NCBI RefSeq assembly: GCF_003121705.1
Contig: NZ_PYHR01000002.1
Coordinates: forward strand, 2,108,001-2,172,000
Direction: 5' to 3'
DNA from: Serinibacter arcticus
Lineage (GTDB): Bacteria > Actinomycetota > Actinomycetes > Actinomycetales > Beutenbergiaceae
DNA: 64,000 bases
Position 1 is the first letter of the stretch. Each line of letters starts with the position of its first letter. Below are positions 38,004 through 46,532 of the stretch, in pieces. The notes under the pieces are model-generated. The model was given only the letters and a program-made list of their open reading frames with translations, did not search any database and was not told the DNA's origin. Made by a program: the position numbers and the translations under genes.

Positions 38004-38062
38004 CGTGGCGCGCAACGGTTGCCGGTTCCGGCCACGCGAAGCGGCCACCGGTGCGCGCAACG
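38004..38062. repeat. 59-bp palindromic interspersed element, copy B
   Basis: Begins CGTGGCGCGCAACGGTTGCC and ends GGTGCGCGCAACG. It is the same length as copies A and C. It sits in the divergent gap between the VOC gene and the Rsm22-like gene, so it is not simply a terminator. Confidence 0.8.
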
Positions 38063-38094
38063 TCGCGCCCAGGTCGACCTGGGAGGATGGGCGC

Positions 38095-39165
38095 GTGCCC
38101 GCGTCCTCGTCCATGCCCGCCACCCTGCGCCGGGCGATCGACGACGACCTTGCCGCCCTCCGCACCGGCGGCCCCGGCACCACCGGCCGCACCGAGGCGA
38201 GCGCCCGCCGGCTCTCCGCCCGCTACCTGGCCGACCACCCGGCCGACTCCCCGATCGTCGCGACGAGCGACGACGCCGCGGCCTACCTGACCACGCGCAT
38301 GCCGGCGACCTTCGCCGCCGTCGACTTCGCCCTCGCGCAGCTCCTCGACGCCGTCCCCGGCCTCGACCCGCACTCCGTGCTGGACCTCGGCAGCGGTACC
38401 GGTGCCGCGACCTGGGCCGCGTGGGCCACGTTCGACTCCCTCGAGCGCGCCGACCTCGTCGACTACTCGCGCCCGATGCTCGAGGCGGCCACCCGGTTGC
38501 TCACGACGGCGGAGCTCACCGTCTCCACGACGCTCGCGGACACCGCGGGCCGGCCCGCGGGCGCCGCGGATGCCGCCTCCTCCCCCACCCACGACCTCGC
38601 CGTCGCCGCCTTCGTCCTGTCCGAGCTGACCGAGCTGCAGCAGGACGCCGTCGTCGACCGGCTCGCGGGCGCGGCCCGCCAGGCCGTGCTCGTCGTCGAG
38701 CCGGGAACGCCCGCCGGACACCGCCGTATCCTGCGGGTCCGCGACCGCCTGATCGCCGCCGGCTGGCGGATCGCGGCGCCGTGCCCGCACGAGCTGACCT
38801 GCCCCGTGCTCGCCCGCGAGGGGGACTGGTGCCACGCCGCCGTCCGGCTCGAGCGCACGCGCGCCCACCGCCAGGCCAAGGGCGGCGAGCGCGGCTACGA
38901 GGACGAGAAGCTCGCGTACGTCGCGGCCGTCCCGCCGGCCCGCGACGGAGCCGGCCTCGCCGTCGACCGCCCGACCGCCCGCGTGCTGCGCCACCCGCAG
39001 ACGCAGTCCGGCCACATCCGGCTCGAGCTGTGCACGACCGACGGCGAGCACGCGCAGCTCGGCGTGACCAAGCGCGACCGCGACGCCTTCCGCGCCGCCC
39101 GCAAGGTCGAGTGGGGCGAGGCCTGGCGGCCCGAGCGCGCCGCTGCGGAGCGCGAGGCGTGGTGA
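38095..39165 (+). CDS. Rsm22-type small-subunit ribosomal methyltransferase-like protein
   Basis: A 356-residue protein. The GTG at 38095 follows GGGAGG by about nine bases. The SAM-binding motif DLGSGTGAATWAAWATF lies near residue 85-100. The C-terminal region has the conserved Cys/His block CPHELTCPVLAREGDWCHAAVRLER near 225-250 (in parts) and GGERGYEDEKLAYVAA, as in Rsm22/mS35-type methyltransferases, which associate with the small ribosomal subunit. Its TGA overlaps the next gene's GTG. Confidence 0.85.
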   Translation: MPASSSMPATLRRAIDDDLAALRTGGPGTTGRTEASARRLSARYLADHPADSPIVATSDDAAAYLTTRMPATFAAVDFALAQLLDAVPGLDPHSVLDLGSGTGAATWAAWATFDSLERADLVDYSRPMLEAATRLLTTAELTVSTTLADTAGRPAGAADAASSPTHDLAVAAFVLSELTELQQDAVVDRLAGAARQAVLVVEPGTPAGHRRILRVRDRLIAAGWRIAAPCPHELTCPVLAREGDWCHAAVRLERTRAHRQAKGGERGYEDEKLAYVAAVPPARDGAGLAVDRPTARVLRHPQTQSGHIRLELCTTDGEHAQLGVTKRDRDAFRAARKVEWGEAWRPERAAAEREAW

Positions 39166-39938
39166 GTCGTTGGCCGGCGGCCCTCCCGTGGGCCGACGCG
39201 ACGTGGTGGGTCGCGATCGTCGAACGGACGCGCCGCGCCTCCGAGGGCTGGACGGCCTACGGCCCCGGCGTCGACGCGTCCTTCGACGGCACCCCCGCCT
39301 GGCAGACGTGGCTCCCGCTGGCGATAGCGGTCGCCGTCGTCGTGGTGCCCCTCACCTGGCGCCTCGTGCGCATCGGGGTGACGTGGGTGCACGAGCTGGG
39401 GCACGCCGCCGTCGGGATTCTCGTCGGCCGCCGGTTCACCGGCTTCGTCGTGCGCGGCGACATGTCCGGGCACGCGGTCACCGTCGGCAAGCCGCGCGGC
39501 CCCGGGCTCGCCTGGACCACCTGGGCGGGCTACCCGGCACCGGCGGTCGTGGGCGCCGGCCTCGTCGCCGCGGCCGTGCACGGCTGGGCTCCGGCGGTGC
39601 TCGGTGCGCTGGGGGCGCTGGCCGTCGTCACCCTCGTCTTCGTGCGGTCGTGGTCGACGGCGGGGACCACCCTCGCCGTCGCGCTCACCGCGGGCGCGCT
39701 GTGGTGGTGGCGCTCGGACGGCCGCTCCTCCGCCGTCGTGCTGGCCGCCGGGCTGGTGCTCATCCTCGGCGCGTGGCGGCACCTCGCCGCCGTGGCCGGG
39801 TCGCCGCGCGACTCCGACCCCGCGGTCCTGGCGCGAAGCACGCGCGTGCCGGGGTGGTTCTGGATCGGGACGTTCGGCCTCGTGATCGCCGGCGCGACGG
39901 CGCTCGCCGGGTGGTTGCTGTGGGGCGCGCTGCGCTGA
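39162..39938 (+). CDS. M50-type membrane metalloprotease
   Basis: A 258-residue integral membrane protein with about six hydrophobic helices. HELGHAAVG (about residue 76-84) is the zinc-binding HExxH motif in a membrane segment, with VGRRFTGFVVRG just after, as in the M50B-like actinobacterial family. A second, NPDG-like metal ligand is not obvious. The GTG start overlaps the Rsm22-like stop (GTGA), so the two are coupled. No substrate is known. Confidence 0.82.
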   Translation: MSRWPAALPWADATWWVAIVERTRRASEGWTAYGPGVDASFDGTPAWQTWLPLAIAVAVVVVPLTWRLVRIGVTWVHELGHAAVGILVGRRFTGFVVRGDMSGHAVTVGKPRGPGLAWTTWAGYPAPAVVGAGLVAAAVHGWAPAVLGALGALAVVTLVFVRSWSTAGTTLAVALTAGALWWWRSDGRSSAVVLAAGLVLILGAWRHLAAVAGSPRDSDPAVLARSTRVPGWFWIGTFGLVIAGATALAGWLLWGALR

Positions 39939-39959
39939 GGCGGCTCGTAGGGTGCTGGC

Positions 39960-40337
39960 ATGGAATCGACGCCGAAGCCGCCCAAGCCGACGACGATCGA
40001 GGAGTACCTGGAGCGGCTCGACCCCGAGCCCCGGGCACAGCTGGTGCGGATCAGGTCGCTCGTGAAGGAGCTGGTGCCGACCGCCGAGGAGACCATCAGC
40101 TACGGCATGCCGACGCTGACGTACGGCGGCCGGGCTCTCGTCTACTTCACGGCCTCCAAGAAGCACCTGAGCTTCTACCCCTCCTCGTGGGCTCTCGACG
40201 CCTTCAGGGACAGGCTCGCGGGCTGGACGACCACGGCCCACGCGGTCCAGTTCACGCTCGACAACCCGCTGCCCGACGACCTGATCGCCGACCTTGTCCG
40301 GGCCCACGTGCGTGACATCGACGCCGGGAGGCAGTGA
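39960..40337 (+). CDS. DUF1801 (YdhG-like) protein
   Basis: A 125-residue cytosolic protein. PTTIEEYLERLDPEPRAQL, then SYGMPTLTYGGRALVYFTASKKHLSFYP (in parts) and a C-terminal PLPDDLIADLVRAHVRDI helix match the DUF1801 domain, an iron-chaperone-like fold of unsettled function. It lies 21 bp after the M50 gene on the same strand. Confidence 0.85.
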   Translation: MESTPKPPKPTTIEEYLERLDPEPRAQLVRIRSLVKELVPTAEETISYGMPTLTYGGRALVYFTASKKHLSFYPSSWALDAFRDRLAGWTTTAHAVQFTLDNPLPDDLIADLVRAHVRDIDAGRQ

Positions 40338-40404
40338 ACCTGCTCTGGCGCGGGCCTTGCGCTCGATCGGCGCGGGCTACCTGGTGCAGATCCCGAGCCC
40401 GCCG

Positions 40405-40463
40405 CGTTGCGCGCACGAATGGCCGCATCAGGCGCGGTGAAGCGACCACCGGTGCGCGCAACG
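40405..40463. repeat. 59-bp palindromic interspersed element, copy C
   Basis: Begins CGTTGCGCGCACGAATGG and ends GGTGCGCGCAACG; this copy has the best-matched outer arms. It lies in a convergent gap between the DUF1801 and Nudix genes. Confidence 0.85.
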
Positions 40464-40495
40464 GCCCGGCTCTCCGTCGTCACCTTCTGATCAGG

Positions 40496-40900
40496 TCACG
40501 CCCGACGGGCGAAGAACGCGGCCAGCACGGCGTCGTCCTCGTAGCCCAGGTGCATCGTGGCGATCTCGTCGGCGCCGAACAGCGCGACCGCCTGCCCCTC
40601 GGTGAGGTCGATCGCCGCGGGGTCGACGTCGCGGCGCAGCAGGAACGTCGTCTCGTGCCCGTAGAAGCGCTCGCGCGCCTCGAGGAGCTCGAGCTCGTCC
40701 GGCTCGACGACGAGCGCCATCTCCTCCTCGAGCTCCCGCACGGCGCACGTGAGCGCGTCCTCGCCGGGCTCGCGCATGCCCCCGGGGACGCACCAGAACC
40801 CGGGGAACGGGATGGTGGGGATGTCGTCCCGGAGCTGCAGGAGCACCCGGCCGTCGGAGGCCTGGACGATCACCTGGACACCTGCGCGCTCGTCGGTCAT
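40496..40900 (-). CDS. Nudix hydrolase
   Basis: A 134-residue pyrophosphohydrolase. A complete Nudix box is visible, GGMREPGEDALTCAVRELEEEMAL at about residues 41-64 (Gx5Ex7REUxEE), with the metal-binding REL-EE glutamates intact. The substrate (nucleoside diphosphate derivative) cannot be assigned. It follows the mannosyltransferase gene on the same strand after a 34-bp gap. Confidence 0.92.
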   Translation of the reverse strand: MTDERAGVQVIVQASDGRVLLQLRDDIPTIPFPGFWCVPGGMREPGEDALTCAVRELEEEMALVVEPDELELLEARERFYGHETTFLLRRDVDPAAIDLTEGQAVALFGADEIATMHLGYEDDAVLAAFFARRA

Positions 40901-40934
40901 CGCTCCATCGTGCCCGAGCCGTCGCCGACGCCGG

Positions 40935-42170
40935 TCACGGCGCCTTGAGGAACGTGACCTCCTTGAGCACCTGCATCCAGACCGTCCACACCCACGCGAC
41001 CTGCCCGACGGCGAGCCCCGCCACGAGCAGCCACGTCCAGGCCCTGGCGGCCCACCGGGGCCGCGGCACGAGCGCGACCAGCACGACCGCGAGCGGGAAG
41101 GCGAGCAGCAGGAAGCGCAGCTGGCTGGAGATGAGATCGCCGACGGCGGCGAGGTACAGCAGGTACGCGGCGCTCCAGACCCAGAGCTCGACGCCGATCC
41201 GGCGCGGCGAGCCGGGCCGCGCGATCGCCGCGAGCGCCAGCAGGCCGACGATCAGCGCCACAGCGGCGATCGTGAGCGCGACGCCGAGCGGCGAGAACGT
41301 CTCCACCCGCACCCAGCCGTTGAAGACGCCGACGCCGCGGTCGGGTCGCCAGGCGCCCTGGGTCGCGACGTAGGCGTCACCGCGGCCGGTGGCGAAGCCC
41401 GCGATCAGGGGCCAGACCCCGCCCGAGAGCCCGGCGACGCCGAGCAGCCCGACGCCGAGCACCGCCTCGCGGCGACTCAGCGCCTCACGCCCGGCGCGGT
41501 GCTCGCGCCAGCGCAGCAGCAGATGGACGGCGACGACCACGGCCATCGGCAGCGCGACCGCCCGCGTGAACCCGAGCGCCGCGACGGCGAGCATCGCCCA
41601 GGCGTAGCGCCGCCGAACGAGCAGGAGCAGCGTCGTCGCCACCAGGAGCAGCGCGAGCGACTCGGTGTAGGCGACCTGGAGCACGACGGCGGAGGGGAAG
41701 AACGCGATCACGGCCACCGTGGCCAGCGGGAGACCGGGCCGCGCGGCGACGGCCCCCGGTGCCGCCACCGTCACCAGCCGGTGCACCACGAGCAGCGCCA
41801 CGGCGCCGAGCACGAGCGAGACGAGAGGTGCGACGACGATCCAGGTGCCCCCGGTCGCCGTCGTGATCGCCCTGACGATCATCGGGAACAGCGGGAAGAA
41901 CGCCCACTCGTTGATGACGACGACGCCGTCCTGCGTCGGGATCGCGTCCGGGTAGCCGTGGAGCCAGATCTGCTCGTACCACCAGCCGTCCCACCACCGG
42001 CCGACGAAGACGCCGTACGGGGGACGCCCGGCGTCGTCGGGCCACCAGCCCTCGAACGACTCGCCCTGGTGGGTGCGGGCGATCAGGAGCGCGCCGGTGA
42101 CGAGGACGCGGCTGGCGAGGTAGACGGCGAGGACCTGCCACACCCAGCGCGGGCGCGGCCTGGTGATCAC
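40935..42170 (-). CDS. GT-C mannosyltransferase, PIG-V-like
   Basis: A 411-residue polytopic membrane protein with about ten hydrophobic helices. The first luminal/extracytoplasmic loop carries GRWWDGWWYEQIWLHGYP, the WDxxxY-type signature of polyprenyl-phosphate-mannose-dependent GT-C enzymes of the PIG-V branch. NEWAFFPLFPMIVR follows, also typical. It probably adds mannose to a lipid or protein on the outer side of the membrane. No neighbouring gene identifies the acceptor. Confidence 0.75.
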   Translation of the reverse strand: MITRPRPRWVWQVLAVYLASRVLVTGALLIARTHQGESFEGWWPDDAGRPPYGVFVGRWWDGWWYEQIWLHGYPDAIPTQDGVVVINEWAFFPLFPMIVRAITTATGGTWIVVAPLVSLVLGAVALLVVHRLVTVAAPGAVAARPGLPLATVAVIAFFPSAVVLQVAYTESLALLLVATTLLLLVRRRYAWAMLAVAALGFTRAVALPMAVVVAVHLLLRWREHRAGREALSRREAVLGVGLLGVAGLSGGVWPLIAGFATGRGDAYVATQGAWRPDRGVGVFNGWVRVETFSPLGVALTIAAVALIVGLLALAAIARPGSPRRIGVELWVWSAAYLLYLAAVGDLISSQLRFLLLAFPLAVVLVALVPRPRWAARAWTWLLVAGLAVGQVAWVWTVWMQVLKEVTFLKAP

Positions 42171-42339
42171 CGGGTCAATCTAGTGGGCGCGGTGCCTCGC
42201 GCCGCGCGCCCGCCGGAGCGCGAGATCGGGCCGTCGGGGTGCCTCGTGGCGCCTCGCTCATCGTTCACCCGCGGGGCCCCGGCGTCGAGGGTGGTGTCCG
42301 GACGTAGCCGGGAGGCTGTGGCGCGGGCATGATGGACAG

Positions 42340-43383
42340 ATGGGTGAAACTTCAACGACCGACGCGTCCACGCAGGGCGTGTACTCCAAGCCGGGCGAGG
42401 CGTTCGAGCGGGACACCCGCTACATCACCACGCGGGTGACGCGCGACGGCGAGGAGGGCTACCCGGTCGAGGCCGGCCGCTACCGCCTCGTGGCCGCGCG
42501 GGCGTGCCCGTGGGCGAACCGGGCGATCATCGTGCGCCGCCTGCTCGGGCTCGAGGACGCGCTGTCGATGGGCCTGACCGGCCCCACCCACGACGCCCGG
42601 TCGTGGACCTTCGACCTCGACCCCGGCGGCGTCGACCCGGTGCTCGGCATCGAGCGGCTGCAGGAGGCGTTCTTCCGGCGCGACCCCGACTACCCGCGAG
42701 GGATCACGGTGCCGGCGATCGTGGACGTGCCGAGCGGTGCCGTCGCGACCAACGACTTCGCCCAGATGACGCTCGACCTGTCGACCGAGTGGACCGCTTT
42801 CCACCGCGACGGCGCCCCCGACCTCCTGCCGGCGGCGCACCGCGAGGAGATGGACGAGGTGATGACGCGGGTCTACACCGAGGTCAACAACGGCGTGTAC
42901 CGGTGCGGCTTCGCGGGCTCGCAGGAGTCCTACGACCAGGCCTACGACCGGCTGTGGACGGCTCTCGACTGGCTCGAGGAGCGGCTGACCACCCGGCGCT
43001 TCCTCGTGGGCGAGACGATCACCGAGGCCGACGTGCGGCTGTTCACCACCCTCGTGCGGTTCGATCCGGTCTACCACGGGCACTTCAAGGCGAATCGCAA
43101 CCTGCTGCGCGAGATGCCGGCCCTGTGGGGGTACGCCCGTGACCTGTTCCAGACGCCGGGCTTCGGCGACACCGTCGACTTCGCCCAGATCAAGGAGCAC
43201 TACTACGTGGTCCACAGCGACATCAACCCGTCCGGCATCGTGCCGGCGGGTCCGTCGCTGGGCAGCTGGCTGACGGCGCACCACCGCGAGGAGCTGGGCG
43301 GTCGCCCGTTCGGCGACGGCACCGCGCCCGACCCGGTCCGCGACGGCGAGCGCGTCCCCGCGGAGCACACCCCGCTGCGCTGA
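42340..43383 (+). CDS. glutathionyl-hydroquinone reductase-like (GST superfamily) protein
   Basis: A 347-residue cytosolic protein of the ECM4/GS-HQR type. The N-terminus SKPGEAFERDTRYI is characteristic, and the active-site cysteine lies in AARACPWANRAIIVRRLLGL (about residue 58). The GST helical domain follows, with EVNNGVYRCGFAGSQESYD and ADVRLFTTLVRFDPVYHGHFK (in parts). Glutathione is rare in actinobacteria, so mycothiol or another thiol may be the physiological partner; this is inference. It is transcribed alone. Confidence 0.88.
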   Translation: MGETSTTDASTQGVYSKPGEAFERDTRYITTRVTRDGEEGYPVEAGRYRLVAARACPWANRAIIVRRLLGLEDALSMGLTGPTHDARSWTFDLDPGGVDPVLGIERLQEAFFRRDPDYPRGITVPAIVDVPSGAVATNDFAQMTLDLSTEWTAFHRDGAPDLLPAAHREEMDEVMTRVYTEVNNGVYRCGFAGSQESYDQAYDRLWTALDWLEERLTTRRFLVGETITEADVRLFTTLVRFDPVYHGHFKANRNLLREMPALWGYARDLFQTPGFGDTVDFAQIKEHYYVVHSDINPSGIVPAGPSLGSWLTAHHREELGGRPFGDGTAPDPVRDGERVPAEHTPLR

Positions 43384-43395
43384 CCCTCACCGCCT

Positions 43396-43460
43396 GCCCC
43401 TCGAGGGGGTACTTCCCGCCGCACCCGGGGGTACTTGCCGCCCCTCGAGGGGGTACTTCC
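43396..43460. repeat. tandem repeat with CCCCTCGAGGGG core, array 1
   Basis: Two identical 21-bp units (core CCCTCGAGGGGGTACTTCC) at 43396-43416 and 43440-43460 flank a variant (CACCCGGGGGTACTTGCC) at 43422-43439. The array lies in the convergent gap before the tetR stop. A related array in the opposite orientation occurs at 51030-51089. Confidence 0.85.
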
Positions 43461-43467
43461 TGCCCCC

Positions 43468-44082
43468 TCAGCCCTCGCCGGGGTACCCCACGGCGAGCGG
43501 CAGCAGCACCCCGTCGATCACGCGCTCCATCGACGCCGCCGAGAACGGCTCGTCCGAGAACGCCTTGAGGTAGAAGACCATCGCGGGCCCGACCGACGCG
43601 ATGAGGTCGAGGTCGCGCCCCTCCGGGACCTCGCCGCGCTCGCGGCCGCGCTCGAGCAGCCCGCGCAGCACCGCGACCCGGTCGCGAACCAGGCGCTGGT
43701 GCAGCATGTCGGTGATCTCGGGGTGCTCCCGGGCGGGTGCGAGGAGGTCGGTCGTGGCGTCGTCGTGCGCCTGGCTGATGAGGCGCGGGAGCGACATCAG
43801 GTCCCCCCGGAGCGAACCCGTGTCGGGCACCGACTCGACCGTGAGCGCGGGCGCCCTGGCGACCATCGCGTCGACGGCGAGGTGCACCTTCGAGGACCAG
43901 CGGCGGTAGACCGTGGCCTTGCCCACGCCGGCGCACTCGGCGACGTCGTCCATCGTCATCGCGTCGAACCCGCGCGTGACGAGGAGCTCGCGGGCGGCGT
44001 CGACGATCGCCGAGTCCTTCGCGGCGTCACGACGGCGGCCGGGGCGTCGCTGCGGTGCGACCTCGGCTCCGATCGGTGGCAT
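43468..44082 (-). CDS. TetR family transcriptional regulator
   Basis: A 204-residue dimeric repressor. The HTH is at about residues 25-70: IVDAARELLVTRGFDAMTMDDVAECAGVGKATVYRRWSSK (in parts), with the VGKATVYRRW recognition helix. The C-terminal ligand domain is typical in size. It is divergent from a DHA2 drug exporter, with inverted repeats in between, so it probably controls that exporter. Confidence 0.93.
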   Translation of the reverse strand: MPPIGAEVAPQRRPGRRRDAAKDSAIVDAARELLVTRGFDAMTMDDVAECAGVGKATVYRRWSSKVHLAVDAMVARAPALTVESVPDTGSLRGDLMSLPRLISQAHDDATTDLLAPAREHPEITDMLHQRLVRDRVAVLRGLLERGRERGEVPEGRDLDLIASVGPAMVFYLKAFSDEPFSAASMERVIDGVLLPLAVGYPGEG

Positions 44083-44125
44083 GGGTGGCTCCTCTCGCCG
44101 CCCTCATTGTGGAGTGCCTCACGCC

Positions 44126-44167
44126 GTCGAGCAAATTCGACACCGACCGTTCCGGAACTCCGAGTTC
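44126..44167. promoter_or_regulatory. candidate TetR operators in the tetR/DHA2 gap
   Basis: GTTCCGGAAC (44149-44158) is a perfect palindrome overlapping GAACT-CCG-AGTTC (44155-44167); GTCGA-N6-TCGAC lies at 44126-44141. A TATTAG -10-like hexamer follows at 44170-44175. The placement between divergent regulator and exporter supports an operator role. Confidence 0.5.
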
Positions 44168-44214
44168 TGTATTAGCGTGTCGCCTCGAACGCCCGACGCA
44201 CCCCTGGAGCACGC

Positions 44215-45720
44215 ATGTCCGCAGCGCCCGCCACCCCCGCCCCGAGCCGCCGCCGCTGGCTCGTGCTGGCCACCGTCGCCCTCGCCCAGCTGATGGTCGT
44301 GCTGGACACCACCATCGTGAACATCGCGCTCCCCACCGCCCAGGCCGATCTCGGCTTCGGCGACAACGACCGCCAGTGGGTCGTGACGGCCTACGCCCTC
44401 GCGTTCGGCGGCCTGCTCCTGCTGGGCGGCCGTCTCGGCGACATCATCGGCCGCCGACGGATGTTCCTGATCAGCCTCGTCGGCTTCGCCGTCGCGTCCG
44501 CGCTGGGCGGTTTCGCCGACAGCTTCGGTCTGTTCGTCGCCGCCCGCGCCCTCCAGGGCGTCTTCGCCGCGGGCCTCGCCCCGGCCGCGCTCGCCGTGCT
44601 GACCACCACGTTCACCGTGCCGCGCGAGCGCGCCCGCGCGTTCGGCGTCTTCGGCGCTATCGCCGGCATGGGTGCCGCCGTCGGCCTCCTCCTGGGCGGG
44701 TTCCTCACCGAGACCTTCGACTGGCGCTGGAACCTCTTCGTGAACGTGCCGATCGCCGTCGTCGCCTTCGTCGCGGGCTTCGTGCTGCTCGAGCGTCGTC
44801 ACCAGCGCGGCGAGCACCGACTCGACGTGATCGGCGCCGTCCTCGCCTCCGTCGGCCTGTTCGCCCTGGTCTACGGCTTCTCGCAGGCCGAGCCGCGCGG
44901 CTGGGGAGACCTGCTGACGTGGGGCCCGATCGTCGCCGGTGCGATCCTGCTGGTCGCGTTCGTCCAGCGCCAGCGCACCGCCGCCCACCCGCTGCTCCCG
45001 CTGTCCGTCGTGCTCGACCGCGATCGCGGCGCCGCGTTCCTCACGATGCTGATCGCGAGCGCCGGCATGTTCGGAGTCTTCCTGTTCGTCACGTACTACC
45101 TGCAGTCGGTTCTCGGCTACACCCCGATGCGCACCGGCGTCGCGTTCATGGCCACGTCCGCCGCGATCATCGTGACGGCGCAGCTGCAGACCAACCTGCT
45201 GCTCCCGCGGTTCGGCCCCAAGGTGCTCGTGCCGATCGGCATGGCCGTCGGCGCCGGCGCCCTGGTCATCTTCACGACCCTCCAGGCCGACAGCACCTAC
45301 GCCCACGTCTGGCCGGGGCTGGCGCTGTTCGGCGTCGCGATGGGCCTGATCATGCCCGCGACGTTCCAGCTCGCCACGCTCGGCGTTGCCCGCGACCAGG
45401 CCGGTGCCGCCTCGGCCGCCGTGTCCACCAGCCAGCAGATCGGCGGCGCCATCGGCACCGCCGTCCTCAACACGATCGCCGCGACGGCCGCCACGACCTT
45501 CGCGGCCGCCAATGCGGCCTCGCCGTCCGTCGGCGTCGACTCGGCGCTGCACAGCTTCCAGACGGCGTACTGGTGGGCGGCGGCCTTCTTCGTCGTCGGG
45601 CTCGTCGTGACGGCGCTCCTGTTCCGCACCCGTGCGGACCGGGCCGCGCGCCTGGCCGCGACGGCGACGGCGACGCCCTCCCCGGCCGACGAGACGCCCG
45701 CCCCGGCGCTGGCACACTGA
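44215..45720 (+). CDS. MFS drug exporter, DHA2 (EmrB/QacA) family
   Basis: A 501-residue membrane protein with about 14 helices. The family's motif D1 appears as LAQLMVVLDTTIVNIALPTAQ (about 22, in parts), motif A as GRLGDIIGRRRMF (about 77-90) and the antiporter motif C as GAIAGMGAAVGLLLGG (about 145). It should export drugs or metabolites by proton antiport. It is divergent from the TetR gene and followed after 4 bp by the alpha/beta hydrolase. Confidence 0.92.
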   Translation: MSAAPATPAPSRRRWLVLATVALAQLMVVLDTTIVNIALPTAQADLGFGDNDRQWVVTAYALAFGGLLLLGGRLGDIIGRRRMFLISLVGFAVASALGGFADSFGLFVAARALQGVFAAGLAPAALAVLTTTFTVPRERARAFGVFGAIAGMGAAVGLLLGGFLTETFDWRWNLFVNVPIAVVAFVAGFVLLERRHQRGEHRLDVIGAVLASVGLFALVYGFSQAEPRGWGDLLTWGPIVAGAILLVAFVQRQRTAAHPLLPLSVVLDRDRGAAFLTMLIASAGMFGVFLFVTYYLQSVLGYTPMRTGVAFMATSAAIIVTAQLQTNLLLPRFGPKVLVPIGMAVGAGALVIFTTLQADSTYAHVWPGLALFGVAMGLIMPATFQLATLGVARDQAGAASAAVSTSQQIGGAIGTAVLNTIAATAATTFAAANAASPSVGVDSALHSFQTAYWWAAAFFVVGLVVTALLFRTRADRAARLAATATATPSPADETPAPALAH

Positions 45721-45724
45721 CCCG

Positions 45725-46471
45725 ATGACGCTGGCGACGAGGACCCAGGGCTCGGGATCGGTACACGTGGGTCTGGTCCACGGGCTCGGGGCCGACTCCA
45801 CCGCCTGGCAGCCGCTGATCGACGCGATGCTCGCCACGGGGGGCGTCACCGCGACCACCGTCGACCTGCGCGGTCACGGCGAGAGCCCGCGTGCCGACTC
45901 CTACGCGCTTGACGAGCTCGCCGCGGACGTGGCCGAGACGCTGCCCGCCGGGCTCGACCTCGTCCTCGGGCACTCGCTCGGAGGGGCGGTGCTCGTCAGG
46001 GCGGTCGCTCACCTCCGACCGGCCCACGCCGTCTACCTCGACCCTGGCTTCGGGCTGACGCTGCCGACGTCCGGCATCGGCGGCCGGCTCTTCTGGCTCG
46101 CGCCGCGCGTGAGCCTGGCCGTGGCCGCCCTCGCGCAGTCCCGGCGGACCGCCGCGAAGGAGGCCGCCTACACCCCCGCGATCCGAGCGTCGCTCGCGGC
46201 GGCCCGGGCGCGGTTCGACTCGTCGATGGCCGTGGACGTCTTCCGCGACGTCGCGTTCCACCCGCTCGCCGTCGAGGCCCCCGTCGTGCCCTCGACGATC
46301 GTGCTGTCCGACGACTCCCCCGCCGTCGTGCCCGACCGTCTCGCGACGGCGCTGGAGCACCGCGGCTGGGACGTGCGCCGCATCGCCGGCGTCGGCCACG
46401 ACATGCAGCTCGAGGCGCCCGAACGCGTCCTCGCGTGCCTCGCCGACCTGCTCGGCCCGCCGCCTCGCTGA
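45725..46471 (+). CDS. alpha/beta hydrolase
   Basis: A 248-residue protein with the oxyanion block VHGLGADSTAW, the nucleophile elbow GHSLGGAV (Ser about 84) and a C-terminal His in VGHDMQLEAPE (about 228). An Asp before it is likely in VVPSTIVLSDDSPAVVPD. The substrate is unknown. It is closely linked to the DHA2 exporter, so it may act on an exported compound, but that is speculation. Confidence 0.88.
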   Translation: MTLATRTQGSGSVHVGLVHGLGADSTAWQPLIDAMLATGGVTATTVDLRGHGESPRADSYALDELAADVAETLPAGLDLVLGHSLGGAVLVRAVAHLRPAHAVYLDPGFGLTLPTSGIGGRLFWLAPRVSLAVAALAQSRRTAAKEAAYTPAIRASLAAARARFDSSMAVDVFRDVAFHPLAVEAPVVPSTIVLSDDSPAVVPDRLATALEHRGWDVRRIAGVGHDMQLEAPERVLACLADLLGPPPR

Positions 46472-46532
46472 GGCGGGCGGCCGGCGAGATCCGGCGCGAA
46501 ACGCGCCACGCGCCCCACGCGCCCCACCCGCA

